Positions 1 through 6,502 are shown, numbered from the stretch's first letter. The stretch is 9,433 nucleotides of DNA from Alistipes sp. UBA928 (GCA_002293665.1 DBDQ01000091.1:1-9433); one strand, 5' to 3'. Made by a program: numbers and translations. The notes: a model not told the origin generated them from the letters alone.

Positions 1-281
1 ACACCGCGCTTGTTCACCTCGATCGTGTCGATGTGGGGCGAGTAGAGCGGGAAAATACGCTCGACACCCACGCCGTTCGACACCTTGCGGATGGTGAACA
101 TCTTGGTCTGGCCGGTGCCTTTGATCTGGATCACCACGCCGCGGAAACTTTGCAGACGTTCCTTGCTGCCCTCGATGATTTTGTAGGTTACCGTGATCGT
201 GTCCCCGCTCTGGAACTCGGGAACCTCTTTCTCGGGCCACATCGACTGCTGTGCGACCCTGATGAGTTCGTCTTTGTTCAT
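1..281 (-). CDS. rplS: 50S ribosomal protein L19, 5' part (runs off left edge)
   Basis: L19 is a large-subunit ribosomal protein located at the 30S-50S interface. The gene starts with ATG at 281 and reads MNKDELIRVAQQSM, followed by L19 hallmarks: a FQSGDTITVTYKIIEGSKER stretch, SFRGVVIQIKGTG, TFTIRK-like MFTIRKVSNGVGVERIFPLY, and SPHIDTIEVNKRG. About 93 codons are present, of roughly 115-125 in the family, so the C-terminal end lies outside the window. There is no Shine-Dalgarno sequence before the ATG, as is usual in Bacteroidetes. It is divergent from surE. The nearest promoter box lies about 150 bp upstream, leaving a long leader. Identification is firm from the conserved sequence. Confidence 0.97.
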   Translation of the reverse strand, partial: MNKDELIRVAQQSMWPEKEVPEFQSGDTITVTYKIIEGSKERLQSFRGVVIQIKGTGQTKMFTIRKVSNGVGVERIFPLYSPHIDTIEVNKRG

Positions 282-422
282 TGTTGCTTAGGCTTTTAGC
301 ATTGCCACCCAACATTGCCGCTGCACCAGGTACTCATACGCGGGCATTCATTCCCGTTCGTAATCCCCATATCAGGCACCCCTGCAAGAGGTTGGTATGA
401 CACTCTTCCCGTGTGGAGAAAA
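282..422 (-). promoter_or_regulatory. Long, possibly structured 5' leader of rplS
   Basis: If transcription starts from the box at 429-436, rplS carries a leader of about 140 nt with no reading frame of its own. On the minus strand it can form several short hairpins: ACAC/GTGT around GGGAAGA, ACCTC/GGGGT around TTGCA, and CGGG/CCCG around AATGAATG. It also contains two copies of GGCAATG near its 3' end. Ribosomal protein leaders are often autoregulatory elsewhere, but I do not recognise a known class here. The hairpins are short and could be chance. Confidence 0.35.
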
Positions 423-428
423 GTGGCG

Positions 429-436
429 CAAAGTTA
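429..436 (-). promoter_or_regulatory. Bacteroidetes -7 promoter box for rplS
   Basis: The minus strand reads TAACTTTG, a perfect match to the Bacteroidetes -7 consensus TAnnTTTG. No clear TTTG -33 element is seen at the usual spacing. Transcription would start near 422. It lies 11 bp from the oppositely facing surE box, so the two promoters share their upstream DNA. Confidence 0.5.
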
Positions 437-447
437 AACAAATTTTC

Positions 448-455
448 TATCTTTG
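448..455 (+). promoter_or_regulatory. Bacteroidetes -7 promoter box for surE
   Basis: TATCTTTG fits TAnnTTTG exactly and lies 19 bp before the surE ATG at 475, implying a leader of only about 12-15 nt. The -33 region is not recognisable. Its short distance to the start codon supports choosing 475/478 rather than the upstream in-frame ATG at 397, which would lie before this promoter. Confidence 0.6.
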
Positions 456-474
456 CATCCTTAACGCTGAAAAT

Positions 475-1248
475 ATGATGGAACGGCTGATTTTTGTGAC
501 AAACGACGACGGGGTAAGTGCGCGGGGACTGGCGCGATTGATCGAGGTGCTGCGCGAGTTCGGCAACATTGTGGTTGTGGCGCCCGAAACCGCCCAGTCG
601 GGCATGTCGCACGCCATAACGATGTCGAGCCCGCTGTATCTGAGAAAAGTGCGCGAGGAGCCCGGGCTCGAGGTCTACGCTTGTAGCGGAACTCCCGTCG
701 ACTGCGTCAAAATGGGCCTCGACCATCTGTTGGCCGACCGCAAAATGGACCTCGTCTGCTCTGGGATCAACCACGGCTCCAACGCCGCGATCAACGTGCT
801 CTACTCCGGCACTATGGGCGCCGCGATCGAGGGTGGATTCTACGATGTGCCCTCGATAGGGTTTTCGCTCGACGACCACTCGCTCGACGCCGATTTCGAG
901 GCCGCGGGGATCGTGGCGCGCCAGGTCGTGGCGGGGGTTTTGGAGGGGCGACCCGCCGTACCGCTCTGCCTCAACGTGAACATTCCCGTGGCGCGTCCCG
1001 AGGATATAAAAGGCGTAAAGGTGTGCCGTCAGTGCCGCGGCCACTGGAGGGAGGAGTTTTTCTGCCGCCGCAACCCTTGGGGGCGCGACTACTTCTGGCT
1101 CACAGGCGCATTTAAAAACGCCGAGCCGGAAGCCACGGACACCGACGAATGGGCCCTCGCCCACGGCTACGCCTCGGTAGTCCCCATCCAGGTCGACCTC
1201 ACCGACCACGCACAACTTGCACCGCTCGGCGCCATACTCGACAGGTAG
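475..1248 (+). CDS. surE: 5'/3'-nucleotidase SurE
   Basis: SurE is a metal-dependent phosphatase that removes phosphate from nucleoside monophosphates (EC 3.1.3.5), linked to survival in stationary phase and to nucleotide salvage. From ATG 475 it is 257 residues, normal for the family; ATG 478 is equally possible. The N-terminal Rossmann-like motif VTNDDG (metal ligands D11, D12) is present, as are VVAPETAQSGMSHAIT (S42), CSGTPVDCVKMGLDHL, and CSGINHGSN (N99) followed by YSGTMGAAIEG. All expected active-site residues appear intact. It stands alone on the plus strand, divergent from rplS and convergent with the minus-strand RNA region. No convincing plus-strand terminator was found directly after it. 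Confidence 0.95.
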   Translation: MMERLIFVTNDDGVSARGLARLIEVLREFGNIVVVAPETAQSGMSHAITMSSPLYLRKVREEPGLEVYACSGTPVDCVKMGLDHLLADRKMDLVCSGINHGSNAAINVLYSGTMGAAIEGGFYDVPSIGFSLDDHSLDADFEAAGIVARQVVAGVLEGRPAVPLCLNVNIPVARPEDIKGVKVCRQCRGHWREEFFCRRNPWGRDYFWLTGAFKNAEPEATDTDEWALAHGYASVVPIQVDLTDHAQLAPLGAILDR

Positions 1249-1259
1249 AAAGATAAAGT

Positions 1260-1397
1260 AAAACAAAAAGAGGCCCTGTTCCGGCGTAACCAAGACTCGA
1301 CCTGAACTAAGATCGAAGTACGTTATTTAAAGCAATCCCACAATCTTGGCGGGCGCCCTCGGGCCTCTGCTTATTTATGTGAGTTACCCTACCGGAC
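1260..1397 (-). other. Second structured RNA segment, possible pseudoknot with 3' T-rich tract
   Basis: There is no protein gene here. Read on the minus strand, TCCGG/CCGGA (1392-1396 with 1280-1284) and GTAAC/GTTAC (1383-1387 with 1286-1290) form one helix. AGAGGCCC/GGGCCTCT (1361-1368 with 1269-1276, 8 perfect bp) forms a second helix that interleaves with it, an H-type pseudoknot order. Nested inside are CCAAGA/TCTTGG (1344-1349 with 1290-1295) and an 8-bp hairpin (1311-1319 with 1295-1302) whose T.G pair works only on the minus strand. GGGCCTCT is followed directly by TTTTTGTTTT, so the end resembles an intrinsic terminator with an oversized loop. It lacks its own TAnnTTTG box and would be reached by read-through from 1399-1607. 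Function unknown. Confidence 0.4.
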
Positions 1398-1398
1398 A

Positions 1399-1607
1399 CA
1401 AAAAAGGGGCGCGGTAACAATCCCCTACCTATAGGCCTTCACATGCCCTCAACAGAAGAATTGCCCACGCCGGAATTTGCCACGACACAATTTGTGCCGC
1501 GACGCATTCGAGCCGACAATCTTAGTTCTGTTGATAAACGCCGCCTTACATTAAAGACGGGTGTGAAGTTTATAGATAGAACAAAGAGTGTAACTCTTAA
1601 TATTTCA
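1399..1607 (-). ncRNA. Candidate rod-shaped small RNA of about 205 nt (6S-like architecture)
   Basis: A minus-strand promoter box and a terminator bracket about 205 nt without a credible reading frame. Nested helices, by plus coordinates: 1571-1579 with 1425-1433 (9 bp, one T.G); 1562-1568 with 1437-1443 (7 bp); 1559-1561 with 1446-1448; then a 24-nt bulge 1535-1558 on the 5' strand; 1526-1534 with 1449-1457 (9 bp); 1517-1520 with 1460-1463; and an apical hairpin 1494-1503 with 1479-1488 (10 bp, three G.T, loop AAATT). The G.U pairs become A.C mismatches on the plus strand, which fixes the coding strand. A long rod with an internal bubble, own promoter and terminator is the architecture of 6S RNA and of the Bacteroidales-1 motif. 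I cannot verify homology from sequence alone. No tmRNA tag, SRP loop or RNase P core motif is present. Confidence 0.6.
1400..1426 (-). terminator. Intrinsic terminator of the small RNA
   Basis: On the minus strand AGGGG, a 12-nt loop and CCCCT are followed by an uninterrupted run of T (1405-1400). The stem overlaps the outermost rod helix by two bases. No hairpin-plus-T terminator is seen between the DHH gene stop (1631) and here, so this may also end read-through from that operon. Confidence 0.65.
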
Positions 1608-1612
1608 TCGTA

Positions 1613-1620
1613 CAAATATA
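1613..1620 (-). promoter_or_regulatory. Bacteroidetes -7 promoter box for the small RNA
   Basis: The minus strand reads TATATTTG, a perfect TAnnTTTG match, 10 bp beyond the stop codon of the DHH gene. Its -33 region falls inside the end of that gene and has no clear TTTG. Predicted start of transcription is near 1607; the RNA then opens with a small AAGAGT/ACTCTT hairpin (1584-1598). Confidence 0.6.
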
Positions 1621-1630
1621 GTTGTATTTT

Positions 1631-2665
1631 TTAAACCTTAATCCCCTCCTCGCGGAAAAACTCGGCGACGGCGCGTTTATATCGTGCTACGGTCTCTTCC
1701 ATCGTGTCGGTCGATTTTCCACCGGCAGCGTTGTGATGACCTCCGCCTTCGAAGTAGCGGCGGGCAAAGGCGTTCACGTCGACATCGCCCCGCGAGCGCA
1801 ACGACACGCGGATGAACTTGTGGTTCTCCAGCAGCAGCGCCGACATCTTAACCGTCTCGATCGACAGGGGGTAGTTGACAAACCCCTCGCTGTCGCCCTG
1901 CTTGAAGTGGAACCGGCGCAGCTCTTTTTCGGTGAGCGATATGCACGCCGCACGCCCATTCTCAAAAACATCCATCTTCGGCCCAAGCGAATAGCCCAGC
2001 AGCCTCACCCGACCCTCGGTGTAGGAGTTGTAGACCTTGTAGTTGATCCACGGAATGTCGATCCCCTTCTCGACCAGCGCGGCCACGACCCTGAACAGAT
2101 CAGGCGTGAGAAAACTGAACGAAAAGTTGCCCGTGTCGGTCATCATCCCCACATAGAGCACCGTTCCCATGTTGCGATCGACGGTGTGGGCCCCTGCAAA
2201 ACGGGCGATCAGTTTGTAGACTATGTACGATGTCGACGAGGAGTCGGGATACGAGAACGCGAGGTCGAAATATTCGTCGGGCGGGGCGAGGTGGTGGTCT
2301 ATCAGCAGCTTTTTGGCGTGGGTATTTGCCTCGATGGCGGCGGTGAGCCCCTCGAGCCGCGAGGGGTTGTTGAAGTCGAGACAACAGATAATGTCGGCCT
2401 TCAGCGCTGCCTCCCTCACCTCGTCGGCACATTTGGTGTAGACCCTGATGCGCGCCGAGTCGGGCATCCAGTCGAGAAAGTGGGGGAAGTTGTTCGGCAC
2501 CACGCACATTGTGTGGTGGCCCATCCCGTCGAGCATCCGCGCCCACGCGATGGAAGCTCCCAACGCGTCGCCGTCGGGATTGTAGTGCGACACGATCAGC
2601 ACGTTCTTGCGCCCTCCCGCCAACATCTCGCGGAGCCGGTTTATCTTGTACGACGATATTGTCAT
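1631..2665 (-). CDS. nrnA: DHH-DHHA1 phosphoesterase, NrnA type (nanoRNase/pAp phosphatase)
   Basis: This family degrades very short RNA oligonucleotides and dephosphorylates 3'-phosphoadenosine 5'-phosphate in the cytoplasm, using two metal ions. The protein is 344 residues from ATG 2665, near the family length of 310-340. The DHH domain shows SHYNPDGDALGAS (H27, D31, D33), CLDFNN (D97), LIDHHLAPP (D123-H124-H125) and VGMMTDTGNFSFS (D177). The DHHA1 domain ends with GGGHHNAAGG (about 307-316), the substrate-binding motif. A GTG one codon upstream is possible, but the ATG makes a TGATG overlap with the stop of the preceding S41 gene, which suggests translational coupling. All catalytic residues seem present. 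NrnA is the best family match; the exact substrate is inferred. Confidence 0.88.
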   Translation of the reverse strand: MTISSYKINRLREMLAGGRKNVLIVSHYNPDGDALGASIAWARMLDGMGHHTMCVVPNNFPHFLDWMPDSARIRVYTKCADEVREAALKADIICCLDFNNPSRLEGLTAAIEANTHAKKLLIDHHLAPPDEYFDLAFSYPDSSSTSYIVYKLIARFAGAHTVDRNMGTVLYVGMMTDTGNFSFSFLTPDLFRVVAALVEKGIDIPWINYKVYNSYTEGRVRLLGYSLGPKMDVFENGRAACISLTEKELRRFHFKQGDSEGFVNYPLSIETVKMSALLLENHKFIRVSLRSRGDVDVNAFARRYFEGGGHHNAAGGKSTDTMEETVARYKRAVAEFFREEGIKV

Positions 2666-4509
2666 CACTCTGTGGTTTGGGCTTGTCGGGGAATATATAT
2701 CATACCGCCTCGGCGAGGGTCTTGCAGCCGGGGGACGATTTGCATCGACTGGTCATCGGCGCGCGTGGTGGGATCGGATGTTACCGTTCCGCCGTCTATA
2801 TGGGTCAACGCCGCTTTGAGCAGCCGCTCGTTCTTGTCGCCCAACGGGTAGAGGACACCGCCTATGTTATTGAGTGCATCCCGAAGCTCCCTGATATAGT
2901 GTTGAGGCTCAAATCCTTCGGTGTAGTCGCTTTCGTTTTTGGCGTTGTATATCCTGAAAGTTATCGGTTTCATCTCATAGTCCCAACCGCCGAATGAGTC
3001 CGTCCTGTGATCCATTCCCACATTCTTGCCATTAGTGGTGGTGCCTATGTGTACGACCTCGATGTCGACCCCTCTCAGGGAATTTATCACGAATTCGGAG
3101 GCCGAGGCGGAGTCTTCGGTCGCCAAAACGTACACCCTGGGCAGGCCGAGGGTGGCCGACTCTTTGAGGAAATACTCTTTTTGCGGATTGTCGACCCTCC
3201 ATCCGTATTCGGGCTGCCACACATCGTTGATGTTTGGATTGCGCTTCATCTGCGAGAATACTTTACTCCCGTCGACATCGGCGGCGAGGCTCGTGAGCAC
3301 CTGGCACGTGTAGACATATCCTCCGGGGTTGTATCTGAGGTCGATAATGAGTTCGGTGGCCCCTTTCGTTTTGAACTCCTGGAAAACAGTGCGCAACTCC
3401 TCCACAAACTCATACTTCGGGTTTCTGTCGGTGCCTTTGTTGTCGCCCAACAGGAATTCGCTCAGGAAGAGATAGGCCGTTTTCCTGCCTCCCGCGGTGG
3501 TCAGCACGTCGTGGTGGATAATTGGCGATGCCGTCATCTCGGTTGCCGTCAGCGACCATGTGGCGTCGTCCTCCCTGTCGTTGTCGAAATCCACGGTGAT
3601 GGTCATCTGCGAGCCATTCCCGGGATACTTGATCATATCCCACGCCGTTTCCGCCAGATTGATGTTCATTTCGGCGCCGTTGTATTTCGATATCCACATT
3701 CCGCGTCTCAGTCCCTTTTCGTATGCGGGGCTCCCTTCACGCACCCATGTTACGAGCAGTTGGTAGATTCCGGTCGGGAGCTTGTCGCGTGTCATGGTTA
3801 TGATCTTGAAATCGAATCCGAAAGTGGTGGCGATGCTCTCCGATGCGAGGCGCGGGAGTGAACGTGTTCCTTTCGGGGTGCGGGTGATGTAGGAGTAGTA
3901 ATATCGCTGGCGCGCGCCGGTATTGGGATTCTCCTCAATGTACCCGTCGAAGGTGCGCGGATTCCCTTCGTCGTAGGCCCCCTTGTTGTAGGCATTGGCA
4001 ACGAGTCTGAGGAGGAATTGGTCGTATGGAAGCTCAGCCTGGGGCAACTCGGCGGCTTTCACCGCGTCGTTCCAGTAGTACCAGCCGAGCATCTCGTTGT
4101 ATATCCATTCGTTGACGCCCGACAGCATGCCCTTGGCAGTCTGTGTGATGACACACTCGTAGGGCTCCTCTTCGCCCACGGCCGTCAGCACCACTTTTGC
4201 CCGGCGTGCCGTCTCGCCGCCATTCTCGGTGAAGTTGAAACGGATGGTGGATGTGGAACCCTTTTCGCCGAAGGTGACACTCGGGACGCCGAGCCATTCG
4301 TCGCCTTCTGTGACGGTCAGCGTCCAATCGAGTCGGGCGACCACCGAGAGGCTCGTCTCCACGACGTTATATCCCACCTTTATCTCCGTTTTCGAAATGC
4401 TCAACCCCTTGGTCGGCGTCGGAGCAGGCGGCTCGTCGCACGAAAAGGAGATCGCCGCGACCGTCGCGATCACCGACAAAAACCTGAACCAACCCCTCCC
4501 GTTGTACAT
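2665..4509 (-). CDS. BACON-PDZ-S41 serine peptidase, probable secreted lipoprotein (catalytic dyad intact)
   Basis: The 614-residue protein has a signal peptide with ISFS-C24 as probable lipidation site followed by acidic DEPP. A BACON domain (about 36-126) ends in CVITQTAKG. A helical cap (about 133-175, EWIYNEMLGWYYWNDAV) and a PDZ-like domain (about 228-308, with EGSPAYEKGLRRGMWI) precede the S41 (C-terminal processing peptidase) domain at about 335-530. The domain has IIDLRYNPGG (394-397), the SASASE motif with catalytic S469, and TNGKNVGM with general base K495; the 26-residue spacing is close to the 25 in Prc. It likely cleaves peptides outside the inner membrane; the substrate is unknown. 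It begins 25 nt after the stop of its inactive paralogue and overlaps nrnA by one base. ATG 4509 is the only start that supplies a signal peptide. Confidence 0.88.
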   Translation of the reverse strand: MYNGRGWFRFLSVIATVAAISFSCDEPPAPTPTKGLSISKTEIKVGYNVVETSLSVVARLDWTLTVTEGDEWLGVPSVTFGEKGSTSTIRFNFTENGGETARRAKVVLTAVGEEEPYECVITQTAKGMLSGVNEWIYNEMLGWYYWNDAVKAAELPQAELPYDQFLLRLVANAYNKGAYDEGNPRTFDGYIEENPNTGARQRYYYSYITRTPKGTRSLPRLASESIATTFGFDFKIITMTRDKLPTGIYQLLVTWVREGSPAYEKGLRRGMWISKYNGAEMNINLAETAWDMIKYPGNGSQMTITVDFDNDREDDATWSLTATEMTASPIIHHDVLTTAGGRKTAYLFLSEFLLGDNKGTDRNPKYEFVEELRTVFQEFKTKGATELIIDLRYNPGGYVYTCQVLTSLAADVDGSKVFSQMKRNPNINDVWQPEYGWRVDNPQKEYFLKESATLGLPRVYVLATEDSASASEFVINSLRGVDIEVVHIGTTTNGKNVGMDHRTDSFGGWDYEMKPITFRIYNAKNESDYTEGFEPQHYIRELRDALNNIGGVLYPLGDKNERLLKAALTHIDGGTVTSDPTTRADDQSMQIVPRLQDPRRGGMIYIPRQAQTTE

Positions 4510-4534
4510 AAGAATATACCGTGAAGCTAAATTT

Positions 4535-6403
4535 TCAATTATCCGTCGACATGGTCATGTTGGTTGGGAAACAGAACTCGCGCGGATACCCCGTACGGCT
4601 CCGTTTGGCGGAAATGCCCACAACCCCGGTAGGCATAAGCTGCCGCCCCTTGATGATATCCACGGCGCGTTTTATCAGAGGGTCTTCGGTGCTTCCGTTG
4701 GCGCCTTTCCACTCCCATGTTGCCGACCATTTCATGTTGTCGCCCCTCTCCAATTCGTTCACCTCGCTGTTGGGCACCAATCCCCAGATGTATTCGCCCT
4801 CTTTCCTGCCGTTGGTGCAGCGGAACGAGACTATCCACGCCGAGTACTCGCGGGACGAGTCTATGGGGTCCACCACGGTGCGTTTCACCATTCCCGCGGC
4901 AAGCCCCTGGGTCACCTCGCCCACGACCACAAGGTTCACTACACTTTGGTCGAGGCCTCTGAGGGCGTTGATCAGCAGTTCGGCGGCTCCGGCGGTGTGC
5001 TTCGAGGTGAGGATAAACACCGTCTTTGGAGCAATGCCGTCTGGGTGTGTCTCGAAGTTCACCGTGCGGTTACGGGCGCTGTTGTTAAACGTGTAATTAG
5101 CAAAAGTCTTGCCAGCCACGGCGTACTCCCCATCTTCGGTCGAGCCGGTTACGTTACCCACCAGCAGGTTGCCCATAAGTTGGGCCATCTCCACCGTCCC
5201 GTGCTTGTTGTATCGCAGGTCGAGGATGAAATTCTGCAGCTCTTTGCCCTCGGGACGGTTTGCGAAGTAGCTGCGGAAAGTCGTCACGAGTTGATCCCTC
5301 CACCGGGGATCGAAATTGTTGTACATCAGGTACCCTGTGTATGTCGTATCGGCGCCCAGGGTGGGCAGCGTGAGTTCTTCGATCACCTGTGGCGCTCCGA
5401 GGATCGGGTTGTTGAGGTGGAGTGCGGGGGTGATGGTCACTTCGCGTCTCTCGTCGATGAGTTGTCCTCCTCCCGCGGTGCGGAATGTGAGCATCCCCAG
5501 CCGCGACTGCTTTCCGGCCACGGGATGCACCAGTGTGTCGATAAAGCGCTGGTAGTGGTATCTGAATCCGCTGACCGAGGTGCTCTCCCAGTTGCCCAAC
5601 CGGGTGCCGTCGACCTCCCAGAACCAGTCGCCGCGCTTGAGGCCAGCCCTGGCGGCGGGCGAATTCTGCTCGACGTAGAGCACGCGCGCGGCAAAAGTGC
5701 CGTTGTAATCGACCATTTCGAACTCCATACCGTAGTTGAGTTTCGGTGTGGGTGCGATGCCGTCGGTGTTTTCCGCGGTACCGGCAGGATTGCGCTCAAT
5801 GTAGGAGTAGAGGAAACGGTCGTTGCCCGTTGCCCACGTGCCGCCGTCCCATCCCTCGTTTAGTTTGAGGTGCGACAGGTAGTTGAAGTAGAAGTCGCGG
5901 TAGGTCTGGTTGTGGTCGGGGGGGGTGTCCTTGGGCTCGCTGTTGTAATACCACTCCTCGATCTCGGGCGATATCTGCTTGTTTGCCGAGGCATCTGCGT
6001 GCTCGTGCGGCAGGGGTATATTGTCAGTGTTGAGTTGCCGTATTGAGACTTTTTTTTGTACGCCGCCCGAGCTGAAAGTCAGTGTGGCGGTTCTGTTGGT
6101 GGCATCGGAGTCTGTCTCGGGGATGTTTGAGGCGAAGTTAACGGTGACCCGTGTGATACCCCTTTCGCCCGAGGCGGGGGTGACGGAACACCACGGCTCG
6201 ACCCCGGCGAGTGTCCAGCCCTCGTCGCGCGCCGTCACGCCTATGGTGACGCTCTGCTCGTTGTGGTTGACGAGGATCGTGTCGACGGAGAGTTTCAGCG
6301 CCTCGTCGGGCGAGTTGTTGTAGAAGTCATCGGCGCAGGCCCACGGCAAAACCATTGCCGCCGCCACGGCCAGCACAACCAAAAAAGTATGTAGACACTT
6401 CAT
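4535..6403 (-). CDS. BACON-PDZ-S41 pseudoprotease, probable secreted lipoprotein
   Basis: The 622-residue protein is a paralogue of its downstream neighbour. It has a signal peptide with a Cys at 23 (LPWAC, a weak lipobox) followed by ADD, a BACON domain (about 35-125, ending VSIRQLN), a helical region, a PDZ-like domain (about 220-295, EQNSPAARAGLKRGDWFWEV) and an S41 fold. The reading frame is clean, but active-site motifs are changed. SASASE is replaced by TAGAAE, with Gly472 where the catalytic serine belongs. TNGK becomes TQGL (Leu501 for the lysine base), and NPGG becomes NKHG (His401 for the first oxyanion glycine). It probably binds rather than cuts peptides, or regulates its neighbour; both are inference. 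ATG 6403 is chosen because it gives the signal peptide and lies just after a promoter box. The frame stays open to 6670 but there runs into the tRNA. Confidence 0.87.
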   Translation of the reverse strand: MKCLHTFLVVLAVAAAMVLPWACADDFYNNSPDEALKLSVDTILVNHNEQSVTIGVTARDEGWTLAGVEPWCSVTPASGERGITRVTVNFASNIPETDSDATNRTATLTFSSGGVQKKVSIRQLNTDNIPLPHEHADASANKQISPEIEEWYYNSEPKDTPPDHNQTYRDFYFNYLSHLKLNEGWDGGTWATGNDRFLYSYIERNPAGTAENTDGIAPTPKLNYGMEFEMVDYNGTFAARVLYVEQNSPAARAGLKRGDWFWEVDGTRLGNWESTSVSGFRYHYQRFIDTLVHPVAGKQSRLGMLTFRTAGGGQLIDERREVTITPALHLNNPILGAPQVIEELTLPTLGADTTYTGYLMYNNFDPRWRDQLVTTFRSYFANRPEGKELQNFILDLRYNKHGTVEMAQLMGNLLVGNVTGSTEDGEYAVAGKTFANYTFNNSARNRTVNFETHPDGIAPKTVFILTSKHTAGAAELLINALRGLDQSVVNLVVVGEVTQGLAAGMVKRTVVDPIDSSREYSAWIVSFRCTNGRKEGEYIWGLVPNSEVNELERGDNMKWSATWEWKGANGSTEDPLIKRAVDIIKGRQLMPTGVVGISAKRSRTGYPREFCFPTNMTMSTDN

Positions 6404-6412
6404 CACGATCTG

Positions 6413-6420
6413 CAAAGTTA
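6413..6420 (-). promoter_or_regulatory. Bacteroidetes -7 promoter box for the S41-S41-nrnA operon
   Basis: The minus strand reads TAACTTTG, an exact TAnnTTTG match, with T-rich DNA upstream but no clean -33 TTTG. Only 9 bp separate it from the ATG at 6403, so the messenger would have almost no leader. Confidence 0.6.
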
Positions 6421-6446
6421 GGAAAAAAAGTTGAAAATGGAAAGTA

Positions 6447-6502
6447 TCTCTCCGTTTTGCATAGCTAAAGCCCCTCCCACGGGGGTCCACAAAACAGGGA
6501 GA
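6447..6502. repeat. Imperfect inverted repeat upstream of the S41 operon promoter
   Basis: TCTCTCCGTTTT (6447-6458) and AAAACAGGGAGA (6491-6502) pair over 11 of 12 positions (one G.T, one mismatch). They enclose a smaller CCCC/GGGG hairpin (6471-6484). The element starts 27 bp upstream of the -7 box at 6413-6420. The wider 6404-6606 gap holds no gene that I can support. The repeat could be an operator or a relic; function unknown. Confidence 0.35.

Noticed and set aside
397..474. Longer N-terminus for SurE from ATG 397
   Set aside because: It would add 26 residues not typical of SurE and start upstream of the promoter box at 448-455.
334..1293. 319-codon open frame on the minus strand
   Set aside because: It is antisense to surE, its product resembles no family, and it begins inside the structured RNA segment. 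GC-rich codon bias explains the open frame.
1260..1607. tmRNA, RNase P RNA or SRP RNA
   Set aside because: The approximate length fits the first two, but there is no tag reading frame or CCA end, no GAGGAAAGTCC core, and no GGAA-capped SRP hairpin.
1443..1634. 63-codon plus-strand frame in the surE-nrnA gap
   Set aside because: It lies across the helices of the minus-strand RNA, and the fold with strand-specific G.U pairs explains the sequence better.
1622..2851. 409-codon open frame on the plus strand
   Set aside because: It is antisense to nrnA, which has all catalytic motifs; the plus-strand product is His/Arg/Val-rich with no recognisable domain.
3007..3861. 284-codon open frame on the plus strand
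   Set aside because: Antisense to the active S41 peptidase, with no domain or start-site support.
4229..5863. 544-codon open frame on the plus strand
   Set aside because: It mirrors the two S41 genes, spanning their boundary; the composition is that of a shadow frame and no promoter precedes it.
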